From the NCBI GenBank assembly GCA_964455155.1, contig CAYVYH010000023.1, forward strand, positions 1 through 13,263: a stretch of DNA of 13,263 bases, read 5' to 3'. Made by a program: the position numbers and the translations under genes. Shown in pieces: positions 1-7,319 of this stretch. Within the stretch, counting starts at the first letter, position 1. Each line of letters opens with the position of its first letter. The DNA comes from UBA8403 sp964455155. Its GTDB lineage: Bacteria > Bacteroidota > Bacteroidia > Cytophagales > Amoebophilaceae. The notes beneath the pieces are model-generated. The model made no database searches and was not told the origin of the DNA. It saw only the letters and a list, made by a program, of their open reading frames with translations.

Positions 1-7
1 ATAGGCT

Positions 8-367
8 TTAGTCTTCAGAGGGCGCTTCTGGGCGGTGAACTGGTGGTGCTTCTTCAGTGACATTACGCAGTTCACCGTAGTCTCGTGCCCGCTCTATGTT
101 AGGACTAGCAGTAAAGGTTCCGGGTCTGTTTTCTTTATTGAGGCACAGAGAAGTAGCGAGGGTAAGCGAAAACAAAGCCACCACCAGTCCCCAGGTAACC
201 TGTTCGAGCAGATCGCTGGTTTTCTTAACACCAACCAGTTGGCTGGCCCCTGCATCGCCCCCGATGTAGGCGTTGCCCAAGCCCTCTTTCTTGGAGTTTT
301 GTATCAATACAGCCAAGACGAGTAGCACCGAGGTGATCAATATGAGTATAACCAGAAAAACGAACAT
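8..367 (-). CDS. secG: Preprotein translocase subunit SecG
   Basis: SecG is the small accessory subunit of the SecYEG protein-export channel in the inner membrane. The 119-residue product shows the family layout. The first membrane helix spans about residues 3-22. It is followed by the conserved loop LIQNSKKEGLG (21-31), a glycine-rich stretch (GGDAGAS, 36-42) and a conserved segment with KKTSDLLEQ (48-56). A second helix spans about 59-76. A polar tail of about 40 residues, rich in Glu, Pro and Arg, follows; Bacteroidota SecG proteins often have such extensions. The start codon shares one base with the stop of the upstream TPR-like gene (TGATG), which suggests translational coupling and fixes the start. 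It is the last gene of the minus-strand cluster within this window. The call rests on the layout, the loop motifs and the position. Confidence 0.93.
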   Translation of the reverse strand: MFVFLVILILITSVLLVLAVLIQNSKKEGLGNAYIGGDAGASQLVGVKKTSDLLEQVTWGLVVALFSLTLATSLCLNKENRPGTFTASPNIERARDYGELRNVTEEAPPVHRPEAPSED

Positions 368-1032
368 CAGACGGAATACTTTAGTTGCTCTATAAGGGCC
401 TCAAAGTACGTCTTTTTCTCAGGGAATTTCAATATAAGTTTTTCATAAATCGCCAAGGCTCGCTGTAGTTTTCCCTGCTGTCCTAATATTTGGGCCAGGG
501 TTTCTGTGGCCAAATAATCATGAAAGGTAGTACTATGCTGGGTGAGGTCAACTTGCAAGTCCGTATGTGGGGATTCTTGCAGTAATTGGGGCTTAAAATG
601 CACAGCCTCCTGTAGAAATGCCTGAATGCTATCCAGCTGTGCTAGACTTTTCTTCTTGGTAATTTTTTGTTTAGCCTTTTGCCGTATGGTATTGATATAG
701 CCATTTACAAAGTCGTATGCTTTTGTTTTAGGTTTCTTTTCTGTTTTCGGTATGGGGGAGGTAGCAGGCGCTACTTCTTGGATTGAGCCTGCAAAAGGCT
801 GCGCATCTTCTAATAAGGCTTTAAAATGCGCACGATCTGTGGCATAAACAGCCGCGATTTGTATTGCCTGTTCTGCACCAAGTCGGTCTCGGTCGTAAGC
901 AACCTTAGCGAGTAGCGCATGAGCTACCTGGAAATAGGGGTGACTTCGGAGTAGATTTTTCAGTGTTTGTACCTCCTCAGGAGTAATTTTGTGAGGATCC
1001 TGGAGGAGCTTTAAAAATTGTCCGGGTTGCAT
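367..1032 (-). CDS. TPR-like protein of the lptE-secG cluster
   Basis: This 221-residue soluble protein has no signal peptide. Residues 1-75 are helical, with a conserved-looking HPYFQVAHALLAKVAYD core (31-47) and an AAVYATDR motif (60-67). This resembles the N-terminal domain of the tetratricopeptide-type protein encoded next to secG in many Bacteroidota. A lysine-rich, probably flexible linker covers about 95-130. The C-terminal end (about 175-205) looks like a single TPR-type helical pair: ETLAQILGQQGKLQRALAIY, then a helix ending in KFPEK. The protein probably works through protein-protein contacts, but its partner is unknown. It starts 31 nt after lptE and its stop overlaps the secG start by one base, so the three genes are very likely co-transcribed. 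The family assignment is from recall of gene neighbourhood and motif style; the molecular function is not known. Confidence 0.75.
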   Translation of the reverse strand: MQPGQFLKLLQDPHKITPEEVQTLKNLLRSHPYFQVAHALLAKVAYDRDRLGAEQAIQIAAVYATDRAHFKALLEDAQPFAGSIQEVAPATSPIPKTEKKPKTKAYDFVNGYINTIRQKAKQKITKKKSLAQLDSIQAFLQEAVHFKPQLLQESPHTDLQVDLTQHSTTFHDYLATETLAQILGQQGKLQRALAIYEKLILKFPEKKTYFEALIEQLKYSV

Positions 1033-1063
1033 AATTGGCTTATATGATGTCTAAAAAAGGTCC

Positions 1064-1588
1064 TTACCAATTAGCCAAAGTTTCGTTGAAGATATCTTCA
1101 ACGAGCTTAGTGAAAATAGTTTCGATAAGCTTTTGTTCTTCGTTGCTGCTATTGTCGTCAGCATCCATGTTACCATATTGAGAAAATATTTTTCCCTTAA
1201 AGGCTGATGCTTCATCGTATAGATTGCTATAACCTAATTCGACTTCAATCGTGAGTCGGTTCATAGGGGCTTGGTTCCGTATGCCTTCTTGATCATTTTC
1301 GGTAAAGGCTACGGGCGTGTAGTTAAAATTTTTGATCACACCATCCAGGTGCAAATCTCCTGCTGCGTGCACCTGCTTCAAAGATGTTCGCTGCAGCAGT
1401 ACTTCACCCAACCGCTGCTGGAATTCTGTGGCCAGGTCGGCAGGTCCTCGTGCAACTTCGGACCGAAAATGCAGAGAAAAGGTCTTGGCTTGTGGAGGCA
1501 GAGAAACGCCTGAAAATGAGTAGATACCACATCCTTGTGAGAGTAATAAGCAGAACGCCAAGACAGCGCTAGATTTGTTCCAGATCAT
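1064..1588 (-). CDS. lptE: LptE-family LPS-assembly lipoprotein
   Basis: LptE plugs the LptD barrel in the outer membrane and helps place LPS on the cell surface. The 174-residue product begins with a lipoprotein signal peptide: a short charged start, a hydrophobic stretch (about 8-17) and a lipobox ending in SQGC with Cys20 as the lipidated residue. Directly after it comes GIYSFSG (21-27), a hallmark of Bacteroidota LptE proteins. The rest fits the usual alpha/beta fold and length, with a region about long chains of beta strands (for example GVIKNFNYTPVAF). Its start lies inside the end of the sigma-54 regulator gene (20-nt overlap), so it depends on that transcript. If this lineage has lost LPS synthesis, as some intracellular Bacteroidota have, the substrate could differ; nothing in the window decides this. 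Confidence 0.85.
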   Translation of the reverse strand: MIWNKSSAVLAFCLLLSQGCGIYSFSGVSLPPQAKTFSLHFRSEVARGPADLATEFQQRLGEVLLQRTSLKQVHAAGDLHLDGVIKNFNYTPVAFTENDQEGIRNQAPMNRLTIEVELGYSNLYDEASAFKGKIFSQYGNMDADDNSSNEEQKLIETIFTKLVEDIFNETLANW

Positions 1589-2798
1589 ATTGTTTGATTT
1601 TTCTGTACAGGGTTCTTTCAGAAATACCTAAACTTTTCGCGGCCTCTTTCCGCTTGTTATGGTGTCTTTTGAGTGCCTTGCTGATGAGCGCTCGCTCTTT
1701 GTCCGTAATAGAAAGATTCTCTAGTGTTTCAACTTGCTCGTAGACATGTGGCCTATCTATTTGAGGAGACTGGGCTATAACCGCTACCGCAGTAGCAGGG
1801 GTAGCGGTAGGGGTAACGCTTTGAAACAGCATCGCATGTTCTTTGATACGCTGGCTGCCTAGCTCATCCTTACTGAGTAGCTCAAAAACCAGCCTTTTCA
1901 ATTCGCCCATATCTTTCTTCATCTCAAAGAGTATTTTATACAAGAGGTCCCGCTCTTGCAGTGTTTCAGCAGCTGGTGCTCCCTGGTAAAGCACAGGTAG
2001 GTCAGATCGTACAGGCGGTAAGTATTGGAGTAACTTTTCTTGTGCAATGTGCCGGTCCATCTCCAGCACAGATAATTGCTCTACCAGGTTCTTAAGCTGC
2101 CGGATGTTACCTGGAAAACGATATGCCAACAAAGTCTTTTGGGCTTCTTCAGCAAGCTGTAGCGGCTTGACATGGTACCTATCAGCAAAGTCTGTGGCAA
2201 ACTTTCTGAACAGGAAGATGATGTCTGTTCCCCTTTCTCTAAGTGGTGGAATACGGAGCGGTACGGTGGTGATACGATAGTAAAGATCTTCCCGGAATTT
2301 ACCTTTATACACTGCTTCTCGTAGATCAACATTGGTAGCAGCCACTACCCTGAGGCTTACTTTCTGTACTTTAGAAGCCCCTACTTTGATGAACTCACCG
2401 TACTCGAGCACGCGCAGGAGCCGGGCTTGGGTGCTTAAAGGAAGCTCCGCTATCTCATCTAGAAAGATAGTTCCTCCGTCAGCCTCTTCGAAATAACCTT
2501 TACGCTCTTCAGCAGCACCTGTAAAAGCCCCCTTTTTATGACCAAAAAGCTCAGAATCGATGGTTCCTTCTGGAATAGCCCCGCAGTTAATGGCAATAAA
2601 TTGGCCGTGTTTGTAGGGGCTTAAGCTATGTATAAGTTTAGAAAATGACTCTTTCCCACTACCACTTTCTCCGGTAATCATCACAGTCATGGCTGTAGGG
2701 GCCACTTGCACAGCTACCTCTACGGCATGGTTCAAGGAATGAGCATTACCAATGATGCCAAACTGCTGTTTAATGTGTTGTATGGTCCCTTCTTGCAT
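1569..2798 (-). CDS. Sigma-54-dependent transcriptional activator without receiver domain
   Basis: This is a bacterial enhancer-binding protein that uses ATP to open promoters held by sigma-54 RNA polymerase. The 409-residue protein has a short N-terminus of about 13 residues and then the AAA+ domain. Visible motifs are Walker A GESGSGKE (43-50), the sigma-54-contacting loop GAFTGA (90-95), Walker B IFLDEI (111-116), the arginine region FREDLYYR (168-175) and a PGNIRQLKN segment. A low-complexity Thr/Ala/Pro linker follows (about 328-345). A Fis-type helix-turn-helix ends the protein (about 367-406, with EAAKSLGISERTLYRKI). There is no receiver, GAF or PAS domain, so no sensory input is visible. 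It lies 37 nt after miaB and overlaps lptE by 20 nt. This placement is common in Bacteroidota, but its regulon cannot be read from this sequence. The family call is certain; the targets are unknown. Confidence 0.95.
   Translation of the reverse strand: MQEGTIQHIKQQFGIIGNAHSLNHAVEVAVQVAPTAMTVMITGESGSGKESFSKLIHSLSPYKHGQFIAINCGAIPEGTIDSELFGHKKGAFTGAAEERKGYFEEADGGTIFLDEIAELPLSTQARLLRVLEYGEFIKVGASKVQKVSLRVVAATNVDLREAVYKGKFREDLYYRITTVPLRIPPLRERGTDIIFLFRKFATDFADRYHVKPLQLAEEAQKTLLAYRFPGNIRQLKNLVEQLSVLEMDRHIAQEKLLQYLPPVRSDLPVLYQGAPAAETLQERDLLYKILFEMKKDMGELKRLVFELLSKDELGSQRIKEHAMLFQSVTPTATPATAVAVIAQSPQIDRPHVYEQVETLENLSITDKERALISKALKRHHNKRKEAAKSLGISERTLYRKIKQYDLEQI
1780..1808. repeat. 9-bp perfect inverted repeat inside the sigma-54 regulator gene
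   Basis: ACCGCTACC (1780-1788) and GGTAGCGGT (1800-1808) are perfect reverse complements separated by 11 nt. They lie in the part of the gene coding for the Thr/Ala/Pro/Val-rich linker. The mRNA could form a GC-rich hairpin here. The simplest explanation is repetitive codon use (ACC, GCT, GCG, GTA) in a low-complexity linker rather than selection for a structure. Confidence 0.5.
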
Positions 2799-2835
2799 GC
2801 GTATAAACTTGGTTAACCCAATCGCTTTCTCGGCT

Positions 2836-4302
2836 TCAGGCCATAGCCACTACCTCGCCTAACAGGGTAGCTGCTGTACAGTCTTTGATGCGCACCGTTA
2901 CATACTGCCCTTTTTGGTAAGTACCCTTAGGAAAAATTACTACCTTATTGGCGCTGTTTCTGCCCTGTAAGTATTCTATAGAGCGTTTTGAAGGCCCCTC
3001 TATAAGCACTTGATAGGCTTGACCAATGGCTTTCTGGTGTTGTGCCAGGGAGTGTGTGCGCTGTTTGGTAATAATTTCGGCGAGCCTACGTTTCTTCACA
3101 GCGAGGGACACGTCGTCTTTGTATTTCCGGGCTGCTAGCGTGCCTGGACGCTCTGAATAATAAAACATATAAGCGAAGTCATACCGAACGGCCTCCATAA
3201 GCGAGAGGGTATCTTGGTGTTCTGTCTCTGTTTCTGAACAAAACCCTGCGATCATATCAGAGGAAATGCCACATTCCTCTCCCAAGATATTTCTGATGGC
3301 TTCTACCCTTTGTAAGTACCAATGTCTATCATAGGTTCGGTTCATAAGTTGCAAGATGCGCGTGTTGCCACTTTGCACAGGCAGGTGGATGTACTTGCAA
3401 ATGTTGTCATAAGCTTTCATAGTGTATAGGACATCGTCTGTCATGTCTTTGGGGTGTGAGGTAGAGAAGCGGACTCGCAGATCTGGATGTACCTGAGCCA
3501 CTTGGGCCAACAGCTGGGCAAAGTTAACTACCTCAGCAGTAGTACCCCTGCTAACAACTTCTTTTTCTGCGGGTGCTGTGTGGGGTGACCACTGGTAGGA
3601 GTCCACGTTCTGTCCAAGTAGAGTCACTTCTCTATAACCTTGCTGAAACAGCGTTTGGGCTTCTTGTATAATGGATTGGGGATTCCTACTGCGCTCTCGA
3701 CCCCGTGTAAAGGGTACCACACAAAAGGAACACATGTTGTTGCAACCCCGCATGATGGAAATGAAAGCAGTAATCCCATTAGAGTTGAGCCTGATGGGAC
3801 TGATATCTGCGTAGGTTTCCTCTCTAGAAAGAAGCGTGTTGACTGCTTTGTGACCTGCATCTACTTTTTGTACTAGCTGAGGTAAGTCGCGATAAGCATC
3901 GGGGCCTGCGACTAAATCAACAATTTTCTCTTCTTCCAGCAGCTTAGTTTTGAGGCGTTCGGCCATGCAGCCCAATACACCGATGATAAGCTCAGGTTTT
4001 TTGTTCTTGATCTGGTTGAATTGAGCCAGGCGCTTCCTGATAGTTTGTTCTGCCTTGTCGCGAATGGCGCAGGTATTGAGGAATATAACATCAGCCTGGT
4101 CGTGGCTAGCAGTTAGGTCAAACCCTTGTTGTTGCATGATGGCAGTGACGATCTCACTATCAGCAAAGTTCATCTGGCAGCCATAACTCTCTATATAGAG
4201 TCTCCGTTTGTTGCCCGTCACTATTTCTCGGGTGACTCTGACTGCGCTGCAGGCAGTGCTCGCTGCATGGTGCAAGCTTACTTTGCTGTTCATAAGTATC
4301 AC
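2836..4302 (-). CDS. miaB: tRNA-2-methylthio-N6-dimethylallyladenosine synthase MiaB
   Basis: MiaB is a radical-SAM enzyme that adds a methylthio group to N6-isopentenyladenosine at position 37 of tRNAs reading UNN codons. The 488-residue product has all three expected parts. The N-terminal UPF0004 domain carries the auxiliary-cluster cysteines Cys42 (YGCQMN), Cys78 (NTCAIR) and Cys112 (LGCMAER). The radical-SAM domain has the CxxxCxxC motif at Cys187, Cys191 and Cys194 (RGCNNMCSFCVVPFTRGRE). A C-terminal TRAM domain occupies roughly 420-488. About 35 residues precede the first domain strand; this N-terminal extension is variable, and Met4 is an alternative start. It is the first gene of the tight minus-strand cluster, 165 nt downstream of the DUF368 gene, so a promoter may lie in that spacer, but I could not assign one. 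The conserved cysteines separate it from the related RimO and MtaB with fair confidence. Confidence 0.95.
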   Translation of the reverse strand: MILMNSKVSLHHAASTACSAVRVTREIVTGNKRRLYIESYGCQMNFADSEIVTAIMQQQGFDLTASHDQADVIFLNTCAIRDKAEQTIRKRLAQFNQIKNKKPELIIGVLGCMAERLKTKLLEEEKIVDLVAGPDAYRDLPQLVQKVDAGHKAVNTLLSREETYADISPIRLNSNGITAFISIMRGCNNMCSFCVVPFTRGRERSRNPQSIIQEAQTLFQQGYREVTLLGQNVDSYQWSPHTAPAEKEVVSRGTTAEVVNFAQLLAQVAQVHPDLRVRFSTSHPKDMTDDVLYTMKAYDNICKYIHLPVQSGNTRILQLMNRTYDRHWYLQRVEAIRNILGEECGISSDMIAGFCSETETEHQDTLSLMEAVRYDFAYMFYYSERPGTLAARKYKDDVSLAVKKRRLAEIITKQRTHSLAQHQKAIGQAYQVLIEGPSKRSIEYLQGRNSANKVVIFPKGTYQKGQYVTVRIKDCTAATLLGEVVAMA

Positions 4303-4467
4303 TTTGACGGGTTCAAGGCTAGCGTTACTTGCCCCTTGGGAAGTTTAAAAGTAAAAAATAAATGTCATTTGAAACGGGCGTATGGGCTTTGTACTAGATC
4401 GACTATTGCCCGCCCAATTGGGTTACAGATTAGTAAGAACACTACTTGTCTAATAGGTCGAGACTTT

Positions 4468-5382
4468 TCACTTTTTATTGCGGATTTGCTTTTCTAGACT
4501 TACGACTAGTAACATGCCTAGACTCATCCAAAAAAGAGCCTGCAGTACCAATGGGTCCTGGTGGCAGTTTGCTTGGAACTGGAGTGGGGAAACATTTTGA
4601 GCCACCACCAGGCTGCTACTGCCCAGGGTTAGGGGGGTACAGCACTGTTTCCAGGGCCAGACCTTACGGAGGGAGCCTAGCATAAACCCTGCTAAGAGCG
4701 CCAGAGTATTGTCATGATATTTCCGTAAGAGCCAGGCAATAAGCCTTGAAAAACCAAGTAGACCCACCATACCACCCAGGGCGAAAGTGACTAGAATATC
4801 CAGCTTCAAGTTCTTGAGTGCATCGAGCATGAATGCATACTTCCCAAGTAGCAAGAGCATAAAACTGCCCGAGATACCCGGAAGGAGCATCGCACAAACT
4901 GCAATGATTCCAGATAAACCGATGAACCAACCTGTATTGGGTGTATGTAGGGGCGTCGCCTGTGTTACACTATAGGCAAGGAACATGCCACCTAGGCTAG
5001 TGAGTATGGTATGCAGGCGCCATTGCCTGATCTTCTGGTAGACGGTGCATGCAGAGACTGCAAGTAGGCCCCCGATCAAGGACCAGGTTTGAATCGGATG
5101 GTAGGCTAACAAATATGTCACGAGTCTCACAGCAGTGGATAGGCTCAAGCCAACGCCTACCGACAGCGGTAGTAAAAAATCACCATGAAGGTGCTTCCAC
5201 AGCAGTTTGAATTGCCCAGTTCTAAACAACCGGAAAGCAGTGAGGTCAAAAGCCTGGATGGCTTCGAGTAGTTCGTCATAAATGCCGGTAATCAAGGCAA
5301 TCGTTCCTCCAGACACTCCGGGAAGGATGTCTGCACTGCCGATGCCCATTCCTTTAATAAATAATGACAGGTAGCGCTTCAT
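4468..5382 (-). CDS. DUF368 membrane protein, probable polyprenyl-phosphate transporter (PopT family)
   Basis: This 304-residue multispanning inner-membrane protein has the two inverted DUF368 signatures. The first is GIGSADILPGVSGGTIA (13-29), followed by LITGIYDELL (30-39). The second is LLPGISGSFMLLLLGKY (166-182). Hydrophobic segments fill most of the chain, with a last helix at about 277-296 and a basic tail ending RNKK. DUF368 proteins were shown in published work to carry undecaprenyl phosphate back across the cytoplasmic membrane, recycling the lipid carrier for peptidoglycan and surface glycans. The assignment here is by family. The gene starts the minus-strand side of a divergent spacer and ends 165 nt before miaB, so co-transcription with miaB is possible. 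The length matches the family. The linking region at about 245-275 (CCTPLTLGSSSLVVAQ and on) is less conserved-looking than the rest. Confidence 0.88.
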   Translation of the reverse strand: MKRYLSLFIKGMGIGSADILPGVSGGTIALITGIYDELLEAIQAFDLTAFRLFRTGQFKLLWKHLHGDFLLPLSVGVGLSLSTAVRLVTYLLAYHPIQTWSLIGGLLAVSACTVYQKIRQWRLHTILTSLGGMFLAYSVTQATPLHTPNTGWFIGLSGIIAVCAMLLPGISGSFMLLLLGKYAFMLDALKNLKLDILVTFALGGMVGLLGFSRLIAWLLRKYHDNTLALLAGFMLGSLRKVWPWKQCCTPLTLGSSSLVVAQNVSPLQFQANCHQDPLVLQALFWMSLGMLLVVSLEKQIRNKK

Positions 5383-5712
5383 GGTGGTTTTTTAATAAGA
5401 CCTCTGACAACATGATAAAATTAATAGAAAACCTGTTGTGATGACTAGTTTGCTGGTTTGGCTTGGAGGCAGTGAAGTAACCCTGAGCGTGCCATTGGGA
5501 GTACCTTTGACCCGGGGTATCATGACGTATTGCTACCTATGTGTCCGATCGTTTAGGTACGCTTGTTGTGACGAAAGCATGGTACTGAATGGTACACAAT
5601 AGAGCGGTCGCTAGGTCCTAACAGTATTGGGGGACATAATGCTTGCCAGGGCAATAGTTGTATAGTACGATCGCATCCATTTAATTAGGGGCCATAAAGC
5701 TTCAATGCATTT
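5383..5712. other. Divergent intergenic spacer with short repeats
   Basis: This 330-nt spacer separates the DUF368 gene (minus) from the crotonase-type gene (plus), so both promoters should lie here. I see no clear match to the Bacteroidota TAnnTTTG promoter element. An imperfect TAATTTTA lies on the minus strand about 30 nt before the DUF368 start. Two small structures are visible: a 6-bp inverted repeat TACCTA/TAGGTA (5534-5539 and 5554-5559), and a direct repeat ATGGTAC (5579-5585 and 5589-5595) with a 10-nt period, close to one helical turn. A 53-codon plus-strand frame (5441-5602) begins MTSLLVWLGGSEV; its function is not apparent and it may be chance. Confidence 0.5.
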
Positions 5713-6498
5713 ATGGAAAACATGGCATCACTTGAGACTGAGTTGGCAGAAGGAATCCTCACTGTTACACTCAATAGCCCTGCAACGAAAAACGCTCTGA
5801 GTATGGCATGCGTTGATGAATTGCGCGAGATTATTCAGGAGGTGTACGACAACAGTGAAATTAAGAGTGTTATCATAACAGGTGCGGGGGAGGAAATTTT
5901 TGCCACGGGCACAGTGCCTCAAGAGATCAAGGCGCTGAATGAGTTGAATAGCAGAAAATTTGCTGAGCACGGCCAGGAAACCTTTGCCTTGATCGAACAT
6001 TGCCATAAACCAGTTTTAGCGGCTGTTAATGGGGCTGCGGTCAGTGGAGGGTTTGCGTTGGCGTTGGCCTGCCATTTATGCATCGCCTCTGAAAATGCAA
6101 CTTTTAGTTTCCCGGAAGTAGCCATGGGCGTTATTCCTGGATTTGGGGGTACGCAGCGTTTGACTCACCTGATAGGAAAAAAGAAGGCTTTGGAGCTCAT
6201 GATGACTGGTGAATCGATTACAGCGGCAGAAGCCCAGGCATTAGGGGTAGTTAGTTATGTAGCAAGCTACAAGGAGGCACTGATGAAGAGGAGCAGAGAG
6301 ATTTTACAAAAAATCATGGCTCATGCGCCTTTAGCGGTAGGTATGTTGGTCAACTGCACCAATGCTGCTTACAATCCCGATGAAGACGGCTATCAAACAG
6401 AGGCGAACAGCTTTGCACATTGTTGTAAAACGGAGGATTTAAAAGAGGGAATTTCTGCCCTGCTAGAAAAAAGACTTCCCATGTTCAGGGGTATTTGA
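5713..6498 (+). CDS. Enoyl-CoA hydratase/isomerase (crotonase) family protein
   Basis: This 261-residue protein has the crotonase fold throughout, at the usual length. The family core is clear: HKPVLAAVNGAAVSGGFALA (98-117) forms the CoA and oxyanion-hole region. It is followed by FSFPEVAMGVIPGFGGTQRL (131-150) and the TGESITAAEAQALGVV segment (165-180). Of the two catalytic glutamates of rat enoyl-CoA hydratase, the second (Glu164) aligns with Glu135. The first (Glu144, in GGGCELA) aligns with Ala115. The usual AGAD-type oxyanion motif near residue 65 reads ATGTV. This argues against an ordinary hydratase and fits better with an isomerase or another crotonase-fold reaction; the substrate is unknown. 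It stands alone between a divergent spacer and a damaged gene, with no other fatty-acid gene nearby. Met4 is an alternative start. Family sure, reaction not. Confidence 0.88.
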   Translation: MENMASLETELAEGILTVTLNSPATKNALSMACVDELREIIQEVYDNSEIKSVIITGAGEEIFATGTVPQEIKALNELNSRKFAEHGQETFALIEHCHKPVLAAVNGAAVSGGFALALACHLCIASENATFSFPEVAMGVIPGFGGTQRLTHLIGKKKALELMMTGESITAAEAQALGVVSYVASYKEALMKRSREILQKIMAHAPLAVGMLVNCTNAAYNPDEDGYQTEANSFAHCCKTEDLKEGISALLEKRLPMFRGI

Positions 6499-6555
6499 CC
6501 TTGACACTCTCAGTCACTAGCTACTCTGGACATTAGCGCTTTCGTTGTTCGTCTA

Positions 6556-7152
6556 ATGACCCAATGGATCTGTGGAAAGATTGCGAAGAGACTAGTCGGT
6601 CTTTTTTTGGTGTTAGGCCTTGCTTGTTGCGGTACTCCCAAGTTAGCAAGAACCCAAAAAACGGACTCCTGACCAAAGTAGGGGGCTGGTTGGTGAAATC
6701 ATTGATCTGACACCGAAAGCGTCAGCAAAAATGAGAGCGTGTGGAGTAGATGATGTTCTTACTGTTGGCAACGGGGGAATGGCTATCGCATTGTAAGGAG
6801 TATCTTCGTTTCCGAAAACGCATCGCCCTTCTTAAGAGTGGAGGGGGAATTCCGGAGAGTTTTTTGAAGACGCTCTAGAGCTTACACAAAAAAGGCTCGA
6901 AGAATGTAAATATAGGAGGCAAGTGTTTTTGGCTGATGGTAATTCTCCCTTGGGTGGCCCCCTTTTGAAGGTGATCCCTGAGGATTTCTTTTTTGTAAAG
7001 GAGGTAATAGGTCAAAGAATATCCCACCTCTTATTCCCGTAGAGCGAGACGGAGAGTCGCTGCTGTCAGTTCTTGATAAGCTGTGGAAGCTTTTTGCGAT
7101 CGTGGAGAAAATCAGGGATCTTCATCTTAAAGAAGATAGCCCTCCATGCCGT
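6556..7152 (+). pseudogene. Frameshifted putative lipoprotein gene, cut by the assembly gap
   Basis: The reading begins at an ATG (6556) with a lipoprotein signal peptide: charged MTQWICGKIAKR, a hydrophobic LVGLFLVLGLA stretch and Cys24/Cys25 in LACCG. As given, this frame stops at 6672. Good coding potential then alternates between two frames. Each switch falls at a mononucleotide run: A6 (6656-6661), G5 (6773-6777), T6 (6860-6865) and T6 (6989-6994). Shortening the first and third by one base and lengthening the second and fourth gives one open frame of 199 codons into the gap. An A3 run at 7014-7016 could replace the fourth. The segment VGEIIDLTPKASA to VLTVGNGG faintly resembles a PDZ domain, but I do not recognise the family. 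Either the gene is decaying through slippage or the base calls next to the gap are poor. Other genes here keep longer runs intact, such as A9 in the EnvC-like gene. Confidence 0.6.
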
Positions 7153-7252
7153 NNNNNNNNNNNNNNNNNNNNNNNNNNNNNNNNNNNNNNNNNNNNNNNN
7201 NNNNNNNNNNNNNNNNNNNNNNNNNNNNNNNNNNNNNNNNNNNNNNNNNNNN
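7153..7252. other. Assembly gap of 100 N
   Basis: Exactly 100 unknown bases are present. This round number is the usual placeholder for a scaffold join of unknown length, so real sequence of any size may be missing. The gap removes the 3' part of the damaged lipoprotein-like gene and possibly the region just upstream of the flippase gene, including its promoter. Confidence 0.98.
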
Positions 7253-7319
7253 CAGCCTCAGCCTCATAGAGGTTGATATGCTCTACGGCGTGTGGGTGCC
7301 TAATTTGATCGACCGGCCT

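Noticed and set aside
4427..4452. Imperfect stem (ATTAG ... CTAAT) about 20 nt after the DUF368 stop on the minus strand
   Set aside because: It has bulges, is AT-rich and lacks a following T-tract, so it does not support a terminator call.
4126..4497. 123-codon plus-strand frame crossing the miaB start
   Set aside because: It is antisense to the conserved MiaB N-terminal domain and is best explained as a shadow of that gene.
5441..5602. 53-codon frame starting MTSLLVWLGGSEV, recalling the GGSE start of Bacteroidota TatA
   Set aside because: The similarity ends after about 13 residues; there is no clean membrane helix, no FG-KKIPEL segment and no amphipathic helix.
6647..6793. Possible PDZ domain of an S41 (Tsp-type) protease in the damaged gene
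   Set aside because: Only about 30 residues resemble a PDZ domain, and nothing in the corrected 199-residue reading matches the protease domain or its catalytic residues.
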